A stretch of DNA of 64,000 bases from JAPOXK01 sp965220315 (GTDB taxonomy: Bacteria; Chloroflexota; Dehalococcoidia; Bin125). Shown piece after piece: positions 33,385 through 43,352 of the stretch. The notes beneath the pieces were generated by a model. That model worked only from the letters and a program-made list of their open reading frames with translations. It did not search any database and was not told where the DNA came from. The stretch spans positions 372,001 to 436,000 of the forward strand of contig CBDCPP010000001.1 of NCBI GenBank assembly GCA_965220315.1, given 5' to 3'. Position 1 is the first letter of the stretch. Each line of letters begins with the position of its first letter. The translations under genes were made by a program, and so were the position numbers.

Positions 33385-33463
33385 ACCCCGGCGCGGAGCA
33401 CCTGGCTTTGTCCGCCGCGCCCTCGCCGCTTCGGGCGTTGGGCAAACCTCGTGACGGACGCTC
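33369..33463 (+). repeat. direct repeat copy 2 (VapC relic segment)
   Basis: A 95-base copy of 29157-29252, joined abruptly to the ADP-ribosylglycohydrolase relic on its left. It shares the frameshift seen in copy 1 and carries one extra one-base deletion, so the duplication happened after the toxin gene was already broken. Confidence 0.9.
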
Positions 33464-34063
33464 TCGAGAAGCGACGGCGAAGTTCTGGTCAGCGTGCAGG
33501 CTTTCCCCACTTTTCCGCGAGCCACACGCTGAATGGTCCGACGGAGCTAGTTCAACCTAGTGGTCAGAATATCGCCACCAATGCAGCGTACTCTGCACCC
33601 GAGTGCCTGATGGGTATGGCCGACTGCGCTGCGCCACGGACATTGAGAGGACGGCTACGAAGGAGCAAGCAGAACCTAAAGGATCGCTAACCCTCTACGA
33701 GCGGGGTATTTTCAGCCGATTTAGTCACCATTGCACGAACATCGGGATGACGACGCGCTCGTGCGAAAAGGGGTGCGCCCCGTTCTACGTCGCGCTCTCG
33801 TTCTGAGGGTGACAGGCTTCCTACCGAGGGCGGCGCACCGCAAGGCCAGTCGACGATGACGTTGTGAGACGCGCACAGTTCGAATCCACGTGAGCGGCCC
33901 AATCGGGTTGCGCCCGTTTGGCGGCCACGTTCCAGCCCTCTCACCCAGCCGCAGACACAGCCCGCGAGGCCAGAACCCTCACCTGACGCCCCCACAAAAG
34001 GGCGCCGGTGAGGTCCTATTGCCGCGACACATGGGTCTGAACGGCCCACCGGGACTGTGCTCG
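33464..34063. other. 600-bp stretch without a recognisable gene
   Basis: Only short open frames occur here on either strand, with no motif, ribosome site or credible composition. The base composition is lower in GC than the flanking genes in places. I see no structured RNA or terminal inverted repeat. It looks like decayed accessory DNA. Confidence 0.5.
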
Positions 34064-34700
34064 TCAGTTGGTCTGCCTCAGGGTAATCGTGAAGGTGTTA
34101 TCCCCAGCAGGCACCGTTACAGCGGCAGCTCTAGCGTAGAAGGTCCCTCTTGTGTGGACATCGAACACAATACAGGCATCGCTTGCGCCGTCGGTGCACT
34201 GGTCGGCATTGATAATGTTGAGGAAGGGGATTTAGTCAACGGTATTAGTCTGCGTGAGGTCCGTGCTGGTCGTCGATACTACGTCCCCATCGGAGTCATG
34301 GATGTCCAGGTGGGGTCTGGCGAGCGTCCCGTCTCCTGAACCTGAACCGCTCATGTCGAGCCGGTAGGAGTTCCCCGCAACCAGCTCGATCTTGAAAACG
34401 TTATCTGACGAGGCATGCGCAGTATTTACACTGCCGGTGACGCTTCCGCCCACCACGATGTAGTCCCTGATGGTGTTGTCAGCGGGGAAGTCCTCACCGG
34501 GCGGCTCGGACGCAGCGCGTCCTCTTCACGGTGAGCGTGTAACTGTGGTTCCCCGAAAGTTCGGCGCTGCTGGACCAGACTCTGATGTAATACGTCCCCG
34601 TGGTGGTGGTGGCGTTCGCTGTATGCGAAGCCTACCCAACTGCCGCTTGCTCGAGGAGACCACCGGGCGGGTTCGAAGCCCTCACCGATGCGATTGAGCC
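34064..34700 (-). pseudogene. relic of a secreted protein with PPC-type domain
   Basis: Fragments in two frames read, in order, GTYYIRVWSSSAELSGNHSYTLTV, then GSVTGSVNTAHASSDNVFKIELVAG and SYRLDMSGSGSGDGTLARPHLDIHDSDGD, an in-frame TAA near 34230, and in the same frame QCTDGASDACIVFDVHTRGTFYARAAAV and VPAGDNTFTITL to a TGA at 34064-34066. These resemble bacterial pre-peptidase C-terminal domains. At least one frameshift and one nonsense codon break it, and the N-terminus is absent. Confidence 0.6.
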
Positions 34701-35067
34701 GATCGCATCCGGCTCTGCGCCGACGGCGGGGTTCGCAGCGTAAACCTAGAACGTCCCGAATGTTCCCACACATTCCGATAAATAATGGAAGGAAAAATGA
34801 GGGGAAGAATATTGAGGAAGCTTTATACATAGGCATGTCTCTAAAGAAATGGCGGACAGATCGGAACCTAACTCCCAGCGCAGCGTACCCGCGTCTATAG
34901 TTCTGGCCGGTCGTGGAGTACTTCGCGAGCTGTCTATAGGCTCTCGTCGATCCGATGACTGGGACGGCTGGCTCAACCGGTCGCTGTTGGGAGTAGTGCG
35001 GTTTAGCCGCGGAGAGGCCTGGTAGGCTGTTGTAGGGGGCGAGAGATGAGGAGGATGAGGAATCCCC
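34701..35067. other. intergenic stretch with an AT-rich patch
   Basis: The stretch holds an AT-rich patch (about 34760-34850), unusual for this window, and then the leader of the lipoprotein gene with GAGGAGGATGAGGA just before its start. A 70-residue open frame at 34688-34900 has no recognisable features. The promoter of the downstream gene probably lies here. Confidence 0.45.
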
Positions 35068-36312
35068 TTGACTGTTTGCTTGTTAAGCGCAGGGCTCCGT
35101 TCATGCCATTATCGTTCCCGGATCTGGCTTAATCTTGTTCCCTTTACCAAGGGTGCTCGGTTTAAGGCCATCACGCTTTCCGCCCTAGGCATCTGGGTCG
35201 CCCTGCTGGCGGCCGCCGCCTGCCAGAGCGAGCCCGGACCGTCCAACGTGGCGTTGGAAGTGACGTCGGGCCGGGAGCCCAACGCGTCGGTAAGCGGAAC
35301 CGTCACCTACCGGGAGCGGCTCGCCCTTACTCCGGGCGCAACCCTCGTGGTGGATCTGCGGGACGTATCGTATGCCGACGGCCCCGCCCCGCTTATCGCT
35401 CGCCAGACCATTTCCGGGCCCGGTCAGGTTCCCATCCAGTTCAAGGTGGAATATAACCGTGATGATATTAACTCCCGGAATAGCTATTCAATCAGTGCCA
35501 GCATCATCGAGTCAGACGGCCGCCTCGCCTTCACCAACGATACGGTCCATGAAGTAATCACTCGCGGTAATCCCGACAAGGTCGACATGCGCCTGGTATT
35601 GGTGCAGCCTCCGCCAGAGCTACTTGGCGACGGGGATGACTTGGACTGGCGGACTTGGGTGGAGGTCCCGGTCCCGGTGGTTTGGGCCAACCTCATACCG
35701 AACGAGCCGGAGCATTTTCTGCGTGTGGCCTACTACCAGTCCACGATAGAAGGGTGCGCCCGCCCCGGTAATCAAGAGCTCAAGCTGGACGGCTACGACA
35801 TTATCGTTCGAGTTACGCTGATGCAGCCGCCATCTACCCCCTGGGCGATTCCCTGCCACGAGCAGCTGGTGGAACTCGATACGGTAGAACCCATTGGAAC
35901 GTCCCTTGAACCCGGACAGACCTACCGGGTGATAATAAACGACCGGGAAACCACGACCTTCACCCTGCCGGGCCTCAACCTTCGTGACACATTCATCGCC
36001 GAATCGCCCATCGAAAGCGGTGAGGTGGTGATGTTGGAAGGCGTGCAACCGCGGTACCAACTGTATGTTGTCTCCGGCCTGCCCAAGGGCAGTAGCTGCT
36101 CGCAGTTCAACGGCTACGAAATTCGGCGAAGAGAGCCGAACAGGATCGACGTCGTTATCACCCTCCATGAGGTCGCTGACCCGCTCGTCGCCTGTACCGC
36201 CGACTATCCGACAGTGGAAACTACCGTCCCCCTGGGTTCTGATTTTGAGCTAGGAGTGGAATACACCGTCAGCGTCAATGCGGATGTCATCCAGTCATTT
36301 GTCGCCCGTTAG
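35068..36312 (+). CDS. YbaY/YscW-type lipoprotein with two extra repeated domains
   Basis: A 414-residue putative lipoprotein. A hydrophobic segment ends in LLAAAAC near residue 52, giving a lipobox; the N-terminal stretch before it is unusually long, and a later start is possible. Residues about 70-175 match the YbaY/YscW domain: VSGTVTYRERLALTPGATLVVDLRDVSYAD, IARQTISGPGQVPIQFKVEYN, YSISASII and GRLAFTND. Two related beta domains follow (about 190-300 and 300-412), each with two Cys and ending in similar lines: SLEPGQTYRVIIND and DFELGVEYTVSVN. TTG start with AGGA upstream. Function unknown; it lies beside the defence operon but on the opposite strand. Confidence 0.75.
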   Translation: MTVCLLSAGLRSCHYRSRIWLNLVPFTKGARFKAITLSALGIWVALLAAAACQSEPGPSNVALEVTSGREPNASVSGTVTYRERLALTPGATLVVDLRDVSYADGPAPLIARQTISGPGQVPIQFKVEYNRDDINSRNSYSISASIIESDGRLAFTNDTVHEVITRGNPDKVDMRLVLVQPPPELLGDGDDLDWRTWVEVPVPVVWANLIPNEPEHFLRVAYYQSTIEGCARPGNQELKLDGYDIIVRVTLMQPPSTPWAIPCHEQLVELDTVEPIGTSLEPGQTYRVIINDRETTTFTLPGLNLRDTFIAESPIESGEVVMLEGVQPRYQLYVVSGLPKGSSCSQFNGYEIRRREPNRIDVVITLHEVADPLVACTADYPTVETTVPLGSDFELGVEYTVSVNADVIQSFVAR

Positions 36313-36493
36313 TTCGTAGCGCTGGCTGAAGATCTCGCCGACTCCACGATACCAGTCGTTTGCCAGTTCCGATCCGGCGCTACGGTTGGTTAGGTTGCTG
36401 ACTCTGACATCCCCGTTCACCTAGAGGGCGACCTAACACACTTTAGTCACTCTAGAGATGAGGGTTGCCGAAAGAAGCCAGCGGTTTCTGTTC

Positions 36494-38305
36494 CTACTTC
36501 CCCGACCCCTGCCACCACCATTGCTCGATCCAGAAACCGTTCCCTTCTTCGCACGCAGTTTCAGGGAGCAACGCGCAGCTGTGGCAGGCTGCGAGGTTGC
36601 AGGAATCGGGCCCCTGTCCAGCTTCCTCGGCAAGCTCGGCGCAGACGGGATCGGCTGAACACCAGACAGCTCGACGGAGCGCCTCTTCGATGATTCGATC
36701 GAGCTGTCCCGGACGTCCTAATCGCACCAGCCCGCCAAGCGTTCCGTCCGAGTCGCCAGCGGCGGTGTAGATGAGTGCGGCGGCCATCGGGGCGGTGCTG
36801 TTCGCAGAGACGTAGAGCCGCTCGCGCAGCGCCGCCGAGCTGTAGCCAGACTCGTACGTCAGACGGTTGATCACTAAATGGGCAAACGTGTGGAGCAGGA
36901 CAAAGCGGGGAGAGAGCTTGCGGTGCCTACGCTCTTTCCCTGCCTGCTGGAGACGGTGGCGGAGCGTCTCTGTGCGCTTCCGAACGGCAGGGAGCCTCTC
37001 CCACGACTGAAGCCCTGACTCGTCCAACTCGATAAAAATTCCCTCGCCATAGATCACGTAGGCCGGCAGCCAGTCGGCATGTGGCTGGAGCGACTCGCGC
37101 CGCAAGAGCTTCCTCCGCTCTCGATCGTCAAGGGTGTCCTCCGGCTCTACACGGCTAAAGCCTGTGAACACCTCAGTTGCGCGCAACCGCTCGACGAGTG
37201 TGATGGAACTCACGCGGTTGCGGAGCACATCTCCGTAAGCTTTGGGATCAGCTTCGCGAATCGTAAGTTCGGGACGGTCCGAGGGGTGCCGCAGCAATGC
37301 GAACTCCGTGCGGCGAAACGCCGTCTCGCGGTCGTCGTCATCACGGGCCGCCGACTTGGCGGTAGTGCCAGCCTTGTGAGTGACTTTGAGGGCAGCCTCG
37401 ATCTCCTCGTCGCTGTAGGGTTGCAGCAGCCGTGGCTGCTGTGCCTTTAGCGTCGTTGCGGTGGGCTCGAAATCCGCTTTCCTAGACAGGTCAATAAAGA
37501 TGGAGAGCGGCGGTTCCTCCAGCAGTTGCGTCAACCCATCCGGTACATCGCTTGTCGCGTGAGGTACATAGATTGAGGAGCGGGTGTGAGCGAAGTAGAC
37601 ATTCGATGAGCTGCGGAATGTCACTCGCACGTTCTCTTCGCATGGGCTCGACGCTTCGCTCCCCAGCCAGGGTGTGGAGCCGGGACAGCGGTAGCGCTCG
37701 TCTTCGTTGAGTGAGAGAGAGCCCCCGTAGGTGACTCCACGCAGCGAACGCGACTTCCCGCACTCGCACTTCGCCAGGCTCATGGCGGGCAGCTGCATGG
37801 GCCTACCGCACAGAGGCGCGGAAGTGCGGTGGACCCACTCTTTCCATGGGAAGTCGAAGAGGTGGCCGCGGGAGCACATCGCGACGAACCGGACTTGGAG
37901 CAGCCGCGGCTGACGCCCTCGCGGTTTGCAGGAACACTCGCCGACCTCCTTGAATGTCAGGGGGCGCTGCTGCAATCGGTGGCAACTCGGACACCAGTGC
38001 CACTGCGGGAAGCGGAGCATGGGCACGCGCAGGCCGGTGTTCGGGACCTCGCCCTGGGTTCGCGCCCTGCGCAGATCCGGTGGTAGCCGGAAGTGAGACA
38101 CCCCCAACGCCGCCTGCAATCGCCATTCACTAACCATGAACTCATCCGGTTGGAGGTTCGAGCTCGTTTCGTCTTCGCGCTTGTACCAGTGGTCCAAGCC
38201 CGCCGTGATCATTGATGCGCCATCGGCCCCGACTACGAGGGCTCCAACGCCGAAGGGCCGGATCAGCTGTCCACGCCTGATTGGAACTCTGCGAACCAGC
38301 GGCAT
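36494..38305 (-). CDS. drmB: DISARM-type protein DrmB (DUF1998)
   Basis: A 603-residue DrmB-like protein. It opens VRRVPIRRGQLIRPFGVGALVVGADGASMITAGLDHWYKRE and EFMVSEWRLQAALGVSHFRLPPD, the typical DrmB start, then carries Cys pairs that may bind zinc (CPSCHRL, CSCKP, CECGK). The C-terminal DUF1998 part contains FVLLHTFAHLVINRLTYESGYSSAALRERLY, ALIYTAAGDSDGTLGGLVRLG, and the terminal CNLAACHSCALLPETACEEGN cluster. DrmB works with the helicase DrmA in phage defence. I chose the ATG in TGATG, overlapping the drmA stop by one base. It is the last gene of the operon; no drmC or methyltransferase follows. Confidence 0.88.
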   Translation of the reverse strand: MPLVRRVPIRRGQLIRPFGVGALVVGADGASMITAGLDHWYKREDETSSNLQPDEFMVSEWRLQAALGVSHFRLPPDLRRARTQGEVPNTGLRVPMLRFPQWHWCPSCHRLQQRPLTFKEVGECSCKPRGRQPRLLQVRFVAMCSRGHLFDFPWKEWVHRTSAPLCGRPMQLPAMSLAKCECGKSRSLRGVTYGGSLSLNEDERYRCPGSTPWLGSEASSPCEENVRVTFRSSSNVYFAHTRSSIYVPHATSDVPDGLTQLLEEPPLSIFIDLSRKADFEPTATTLKAQQPRLLQPYSDEEIEAALKVTHKAGTTAKSAARDDDDRETAFRRTEFALLRHPSDRPELTIREADPKAYGDVLRNRVSSITLVERLRATEVFTGFSRVEPEDTLDDRERRKLLRRESLQPHADWLPAYVIYGEGIFIELDESGLQSWERLPAVRKRTETLRHRLQQAGKERRHRKLSPRFVLLHTFAHLVINRLTYESGYSSAALRERLYVSANSTAPMAAALIYTAAGDSDGTLGGLVRLGRPGQLDRIIEEALRRAVWCSADPVCAELAEEAGQGPDSCNLAACHSCALLPETACEEGNGFWIEQWWWQGSGK

Positions 38306-41300
38306 CACTGGTTTCCAGACGCGTACAACGTGGTGATAGTGCCTTCGCACTCCGCGTCAACGTTGCGCAGAGAGTTCGGTGTTGACCAGGAGCGCCGTCT
38401 GTCTTCCGCTGTCGCATAGGCCCCGGCGGGACGCAGCAGAGGGATATCAGCGTCTGGTTTGCGCGAGAACTCACCCCAGCCAGTCGGCTCCCAGAGCCGC
38501 CATTCGTTTGCTCGCTGGTCGAAGATCTCGTGAAAAGCAGCAAGCGCCTCGGAATCGTTCCCGGTTGCGGCGGCAATACGTTCCGCGAGGATGTCCCGCA
38601 GGTTGGCCATCAACGCATCAGGGTACGGATAAGGGCTGGTCGCTAGCGCACTACCGCCCGACTGCCTCGCGTAGATCGCCATCACAGCATGCAAGGCGCG
38701 TTCCAGTGCTGGCCGGGAGAATGGGGTCACACTTGTTGGCTCCACCTGCGCATAGAGCCGCTGGTGGTAGCTGCGGAAGCGTTCGAAGTGCGAGCGGTCT
38801 CGTGGACGAGACGGCGAATAGAGCGATAGGATCAAGCCTGGGCGTTCCCACCAGCTGCGTCCCACACGCCCAGTTACCTGGATGTACTGGGAGGTCGTTT
38901 TTGGCTGGCCGACCACCGCCATCAACGATAGACGATCGATATCGACGCCGACTTCGAGAATGCTGGATGCGAGGCAGATATCGACCGGAGTCCCCTTTTC
39001 CGTGGTTCGGGCTTGTAGGGACTCGAGCATCGCGGGCACCTCGTGATCCTGCAGCCGGCCAGTGAGTTCCTCGATACGCTGTAACCTCCGCAGTTGATTC
39101 CAGGGGATACCCATCCGCTCACGGATCGAACGGAGGTGGTCGACAGCATCCGATTGTGCGAGCGAGACCGCAGTACCGAGTTCTCGCAGGCTGTTGAAGA
39201 AGAGGACCAGCGTCCACCAAGGGTCGCGCTGTGCGGTATCGTCGAAGCGAGCGGCTTGCAGGATCGATGCGTAGGTTCTGACTTGCGTGGTCTGAAACGA
39301 GCCGAGACCGGGCGCGTGGATGCCGACGTAGCGCCGTCCGGGCTGTAGCGAACCATCCTCTTTCCTCGCATAGCGACCGAAGAACGAGTCCTCAATGTTC
39401 AGTCCGGGCGGTGGGAAGAGCATAACGTTCGCTCTGCCATAGAGTGCTTGTATCTGTTCGCGATAGCGGCTAATTGTGGCGGTCGAACTCACAATCTTCG
39501 GACGAACCACCGGGGCTGTTCGCCGGTCGGTGCATAGCTCCTCAATCGCTGCTTCGTAGAGACCAACCATCGAGCCAAGCGGGCCTGAGATGAGGTGTAG
39601 TTCGTCCTGGATGATCAATCCAGGCGGCGGGCGAGATCGTTCGCCGTCCTCGCCGAGTCCGAACAGCGAGTGCGCTTCTGAGCGAAAGGCCAGGGTGGCA
39701 AACTTGTCGACTGTGGCGATGACGAACGCTGGCCGCCGCTCGTAGATATCCTCATCAATGACGTGGACAGGAAGCCCATCTGCGAAGTCGCACTCGCGAT
39801 CCGGGCACTTGAGTACGACTGTGCCTTCACTCTGTTCGTACCCGAGGACTTTCGGCGCTCCCTGTACCTTCCTGCCTCGCTTTCCCCGCGGCTTGAAGGG
39901 ACCCATCGCCGCTTTGCACCACGGGCAGCGCAGCAAGATGAACGGATTCCGCTGGTCCCGCTGGCGCTTTTTCATCTCGCGCAGCTCACGAAGGGCGTCA
40001 TCACGCCGGTTAGGGGTCGATCCTGCCCCTACCCAAAGTCCGATTGAGAACAGATGCTCTCCAAGGCGCTCCGCCTGCCCGCGCCGCAGGAACTCCATCG
40101 CCGCGAGGAGTGTCGCCGCGCGCTGGAACTGCTGGGCAGTGAGCAGCCGCAGCGTGTAGCGCATCAGCACATCGACCGCATCGTGTCCGAGACCATTCAG
40201 GCGCCGTAGGAATATCTGGAAGGCTGCCAAGCCAAGGTATGCCTCGGTCTTGCCGCCTCCCGTCGGAAACCAGATCAGCTCAACCGTATCTCGATGCTCG
40301 GACGCACCGTCCGCTACCGTGCGGATCGTCATGAGCAGAAAGGCGATCTGGAACGCGCGCCAAGCGTGTTCGTCACTCTCGCTCAATTCGCTGAAGTCCA
40401 GCGGTCTGTACGGTTCTGTGAACATCAATCGTTTCTCAGCCTCGTCGAAGATGGCCTCGCGTCGTTCAAGGTCACTACGTGACAGCTGCATGAGCATCGC
40501 CCGGTTGGCCAGGGCGAAGGCTTCGCGAGCTCGGGCGTCGATGCGCAGAAACTCGATGCCCGCATGCATGCGACGTGTGGCGGTTTCACACTGCGCCAGG
40601 TGGTCACTGGCGGCGCTTCGGAAGCGTTCTGGCAGCGTGCCAGCCTCCTCGCGCTGCGCTGCGATCCACGTTTCGTAACCAGTGACGACCTCTTCGAGTC
40701 CCTGGAACCCATCCCTGTCGTCAACGAGGCCCGCGAGTTCGGCCATTCGCACCGTCAGCCGGGTGCCGTCCTCTCGCAGGATGTCAGGAGTAATGCTCGG
40801 CGTGTCGAAGTAGGGGAGACATTCCGCCCTCACTTCGGCCACGCGTGCTGGTGCGCCGTTCTCCCAGTCCGCAGCGCAACCATGCCCAACAGCAAAGGTG
40901 TGCTGATGCCGGTAAAGCAAGGCGATGGAGGCAGCCTCCCGATCGCCCGGCGCTTCCCGGCTCTCTGGATAGGGATGGATCGCCTCCCGCCCATTCACTT
41001 TCTCAAGGCGCACAGTGAAGCGACTCTGGAAGAGGCAGCGCTCGTCCAGCCAGCTGCGACTGTCCGAGGCGCTGGTCTCCTTCGAGCGGTTGACGAGGGA
41101 GACAGTGAGCAGGTAGAGCTTTTCACCCGCACTCCTCCGCTGGCAGTACGGACGAGCGCGGATCAATACCTCGATCCGCAGCGGCCCTCCGGCACCGATC
41201 TCCAGTGTCACCTTCTTCTTGCTGAGCAGCGATTCGCCGTCGCACTGGCCCGTTTCCCACACAGGTCTTCGGAGCCACCAGTCGCGACTGGGCACGGCGG

Positions 41301-41802
41301 GCTTCCGCTCGTATCGGCCGCCGGAGACCCCAACGGTAAGCGTGGTTAGTGGAGAAATCTCAGCCAGAAAGCTGATTCCCATTGAGGATGGGCGGAGCGT
41401 GTTGGCGCTTGAAAGATCGAAATCGTCCCGATCGTCTTCATGTGCACGGAGTTGTGCGCTCGGAGCAGTGTCTCGTCCCACGGTCGCCGGAGCCTGGATA
41501 GCCGCCGATTTGTTAGTCGGGCCGGGATCTTCTGCTTCCTCATCCCCAGTCGCGCCTTTGAGATCAGGATCATCATCACGCGTGCGCACGGGATACAGCA
41601 CGCCCGTCCCATAACGCTGCGTCGGGCGGTCCCGCGTAAGGATCTCTTCGCCGGAGCCCTCCTGCCGGTATGGCGCCCGATCGTCCTCCTTGATGTTCTT
41701 TATTGGTCCCGATGTATCGATCTCTGTGCCGGCGGGTGCGGGGCCGACAAGTTCCTGTTTGAGCTGCGCTACCAACTCGTCGCGATTTTGGATGTGCTTC
41801 AT
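38305..41802 (-). CDS. drmA: DISARM-type SNF2/DEXH helicase DrmA
   Basis: A 1165-residue superfamily 2 helicase. Walker A is WFPTGGGKTEAYL (about 511-523), the DEXH box IIQDELHLISG (about 731-740), motif III KIVSSTATISRY, and motifs V-VI in LASSILEVGVDIDRLSLM and SQYIQVTGRVGRSWWERPG. CPWC and CPDREC near 626-671 suggest a small zinc-binding insert. A divergent N-terminal region of about 480 residues precedes the motor. This is the layout of DrmA, which with DrmB loads on and moves along phage DNA in DISARM. It overlaps both neighbours (ATGA upstream, TGATG downstream). Confidence 0.9.
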   Translation of the reverse strand: MKHIQNRDELVAQLKQELVGPAPAGTEIDTSGPIKNIKEDDRAPYRQEGSGEEILTRDRPTQRYGTGVLYPVRTRDDDPDLKGATGDEEAEDPGPTNKSAAIQAPATVGRDTAPSAQLRAHEDDRDDFDLSSANTLRPSSMGISFLAEISPLTTLTVGVSGGRYERKPAVPSRDWWLRRPVWETGQCDGESLLSKKKVTLEIGAGGPLRIEVLIRARPYCQRRSAGEKLYLLTVSLVNRSKETSASDSRSWLDERCLFQSRFTVRLEKVNGREAIHPYPESREAPGDREAASIALLYRHQHTFAVGHGCAADWENGAPARVAEVRAECLPYFDTPSITPDILREDGTRLTVRMAELAGLVDDRDGFQGLEEVVTGYETWIAAQREEAGTLPERFRSAASDHLAQCETATRRMHAGIEFLRIDARAREAFALANRAMLMQLSRSDLERREAIFDEAEKRLMFTEPYRPLDFSELSESDEHAWRAFQIAFLLMTIRTVADGASEHRDTVELIWFPTGGGKTEAYLGLAAFQIFLRRLNGLGHDAVDVLMRYTLRLLTAQQFQRAATLLAAMEFLRRGQAERLGEHLFSIGLWVGAGSTPNRRDDALRELREMKKRQRDQRNPFILLRCPWCKAAMGPFKPRGKRGRKVQGAPKVLGYEQSEGTVVLKCPDRECDFADGLPVHVIDEDIYERRPAFVIATVDKFATLAFRSEAHSLFGLGEDGERSRPPPGLIIQDELHLISGPLGSMVGLYEAAIEELCTDRRTAPVVRPKIVSSTATISRYREQIQALYGRANVMLFPPPGLNIEDSFFGRYARKEDGSLQPGRRYVGIHAPGLGSFQTTQVRTYASILQAARFDDTAQRDPWWTLVLFFNSLRELGTAVSLAQSDAVDHLRSIRERMGIPWNQLRRLQRIEELTGRLQDHEVPAMLESLQARTTEKGTPVDICLASSILEVGVDIDRLSLMAVVGQPKTTSQYIQVTGRVGRSWWERPGLILSLYSPSRPRDRSHFERFRSYHQRLYAQVEPTSVTPFSRPALERALHAVMAIYARQSGGSALATSPYPYPDALMANLRDILAERIAAATGNDSEALAAFHEIFDQRANEWRLWEPTGWGEFSRKPDADIPLLRPAGAYATAEDRRRSWSTPNSLRNVDAECEGTITTLYASGNQ

Positions 41803-43352
41803 GGAGTATGGCTCGTCTGTGTGGCGGAGAGCACCTGGTCGAGCTGGCTTCGCAGCGCTCGTTGGCGCTCACGCAGCACTTCCTCGACGCGAAATGCAGT
41901 GAGGGAGCCGCCTCCCTCGTCGAGTTCGAATCCTAGCCGGCCATGCCTGATGAGCTTTCCCCTGTCGGCTTGCTTGACTTCGGCAAGTAGTCGTCTCCGG
42001 ATTTCTTGACCTGCTCGTGAATGCGCTCGGTCGATCAGTTCCATCGTCTGCCAGAAATCGTCACGCTGATCGGCGAGCCCACTTAGTGACAGGATCGCAT
42101 CGAAGTCCGCGCGGTCCTGGGTCCTAATATTCCGGGGGGATTGCCAATTCCGAAGGTTCGAGGTGTTCGCTCTGGATGAGCCACGCTTCTTCAGTTCAGT
42201 GACAACAGCGTCTGCGCCTCGCGCGGCGACAGCTTCGCGCAGCCCCTGCTTCCAGAGTTCCTGTTTCGCGCGAGCAGGGGACACCTTTTCGCGGAGTAGA
42301 TGGTTGGCCATGTCGACCACGTAGTCCCCACCGCCTTCCGTGCGCAGCAGGATGAAGACTCCTTCAGCAACCTCGCGGACGGGAACCCTGTGGATAGGGT
42401 CGTCCTCGTCGAGATCGACGATGTAAGCCTGGTTTCCCTCTTCATTCTCCATAAGAACAAAGTTGGCTCCCTCAAGCTTGAGCACAATGGCATCGACCTC
42501 GTCCTCGTCTCGGTGCGACTGCCCATGTTCCCCTCCTCGTTCCTGCTGATTGATCTCCAGAAGCGGGCGGACGTCCAGTTCAGGGAGAAGGTCATCCGCG
42601 GGCGCAACGTCCAGTGATGCCCGATCCCGCTGGATGACAGGTGGTTTGCGTCTGGTCGGCTGTTCATCGCTCTGCGCTACTTCGAAGGGAGGTTGCCAGA
42701 TGCTCTTCCAGTCAACTGATATCCAGCGGTGGCGGATGACGAAGAGATTGGTGGAGCGGGGCGCGGTGAATACGTGTGCCGGAAACCAACGCGGTGCGCC
42801 GATGATGACTAGCGAATCCAGAGGGCTGGAACCGCGAAGTTCAGGTGCCGTCATCAAGCAGAGACGACTAGCATGACCCGCCTTCTCCACGGCGGTCTGA
42901 CATGCTTGTCGCAGGCGTGACTCGCAGATCAGGATGGGCGTGACATCCCCGCCTGAACGCATGGCGATCTCGCCGATGGTGTCGAGGAGGGGGTTGGCGG
43001 TTGATTGGCGGAGCCCTTCGAGGGCGTCGAGCACGCGGGCAAGCGTGGGCTCGACGCTCGGGATCGCTAGCTCAACGTGCAGCCGCTGGCTGAAAAGGAG
43101 TTGGTGAGCCTTCTCGGGTTCAAAGGGCTGAGGGCTCACCGGAGCGGCCAGTAGATCGAAGCGAAGCCTCCTTAGCTTCGCGAGCGTGGCTCGCCACTGG
43201 TCATCCTCCACGCTGTCCCCCAACGCTTGGTGGAGATCGTTCAGCGCAGTGCTGAAACGGTGAAGCGCATCATCCCCGACCAGATGCTCATGAACCCGCA
43301 TCTGCGTCGTACAGGCATGGAGGGCCGTGACCTGTTCGAGCAAGCGTGTCAT
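41799..43352 (-). CDS. defence-operon protein, possibly DrmE-like (C-terminal half)
   Basis: A 517-residue protein that I place by context. The middle has an acidic linker; the second half reads VPVREVAEGVFILLRTEGGGDYVVDMANHLL, then ELWKQGLREAVAARGADAVVTELKKRGSSRANTSNLRNWQSPRNIRTQDRADFDAILSLSGL and GGSLTAFRVEEVL. The N-R-N-W/S-P-R and helix pattern suggest a nucleic-acid-binding helical domain and resemble what I recall of DrmE, a protein of class 2 DISARM. The match is from memory and needs a profile search. It overlaps the 342-residue gene before it and drmA after it by four bases each, so all four genes are translationally coupled. Confidence 0.6.
   Translation of the reverse strand: MTRLLEQVTALHACTTQMRVHEHLVGDDALHRFSTALNDLHQALGDSVEDDQWRATLAKLRRLRFDLLAAPVSPQPFEPEKAHQLLFSQRLHVELAIPSVEPTLARVLDALEGLRQSTANPLLDTIGEIAMRSGGDVTPILICESRLRQACQTAVEKAGHASRLCLMTAPELRGSSPLDSLVIIGAPRWFPAHVFTAPRSTNLFVIRHRWISVDWKSIWQPPFEVAQSDEQPTRRKPPVIQRDRASLDVAPADDLLPELDVRPLLEINQQERGGEHGQSHRDEDEVDAIVLKLEGANFVLMENEEGNQAYIVDLDEDDPIHRVPVREVAEGVFILLRTEGGGDYVVDMANHLLREKVSPARAKQELWKQGLREAVAARGADAVVTELKKRGSSRANTSNLRNWQSPRNIRTQDRADFDAILSLSGLADQRDDFWQTMELIDRAHSRAGQEIRRRLLAEVKQADRGKLIRHGRLGFELDEGGGSLTAFRVEEVLRERQRALRSQLDQVLSATQTSHTP

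Noticed and set aside
29157..33463. Insertion sequence or composite transposon
   Set aside because: No transposase and no terminal inverted repeats; the repeats are pieces of a VapC gene.
34230..34234. Second possible recoding site in the PPC-domain relic
   Set aside because: The stop is TAA, not TGA, no hairpin suits, and other frameshifts are present; ordinary decay.
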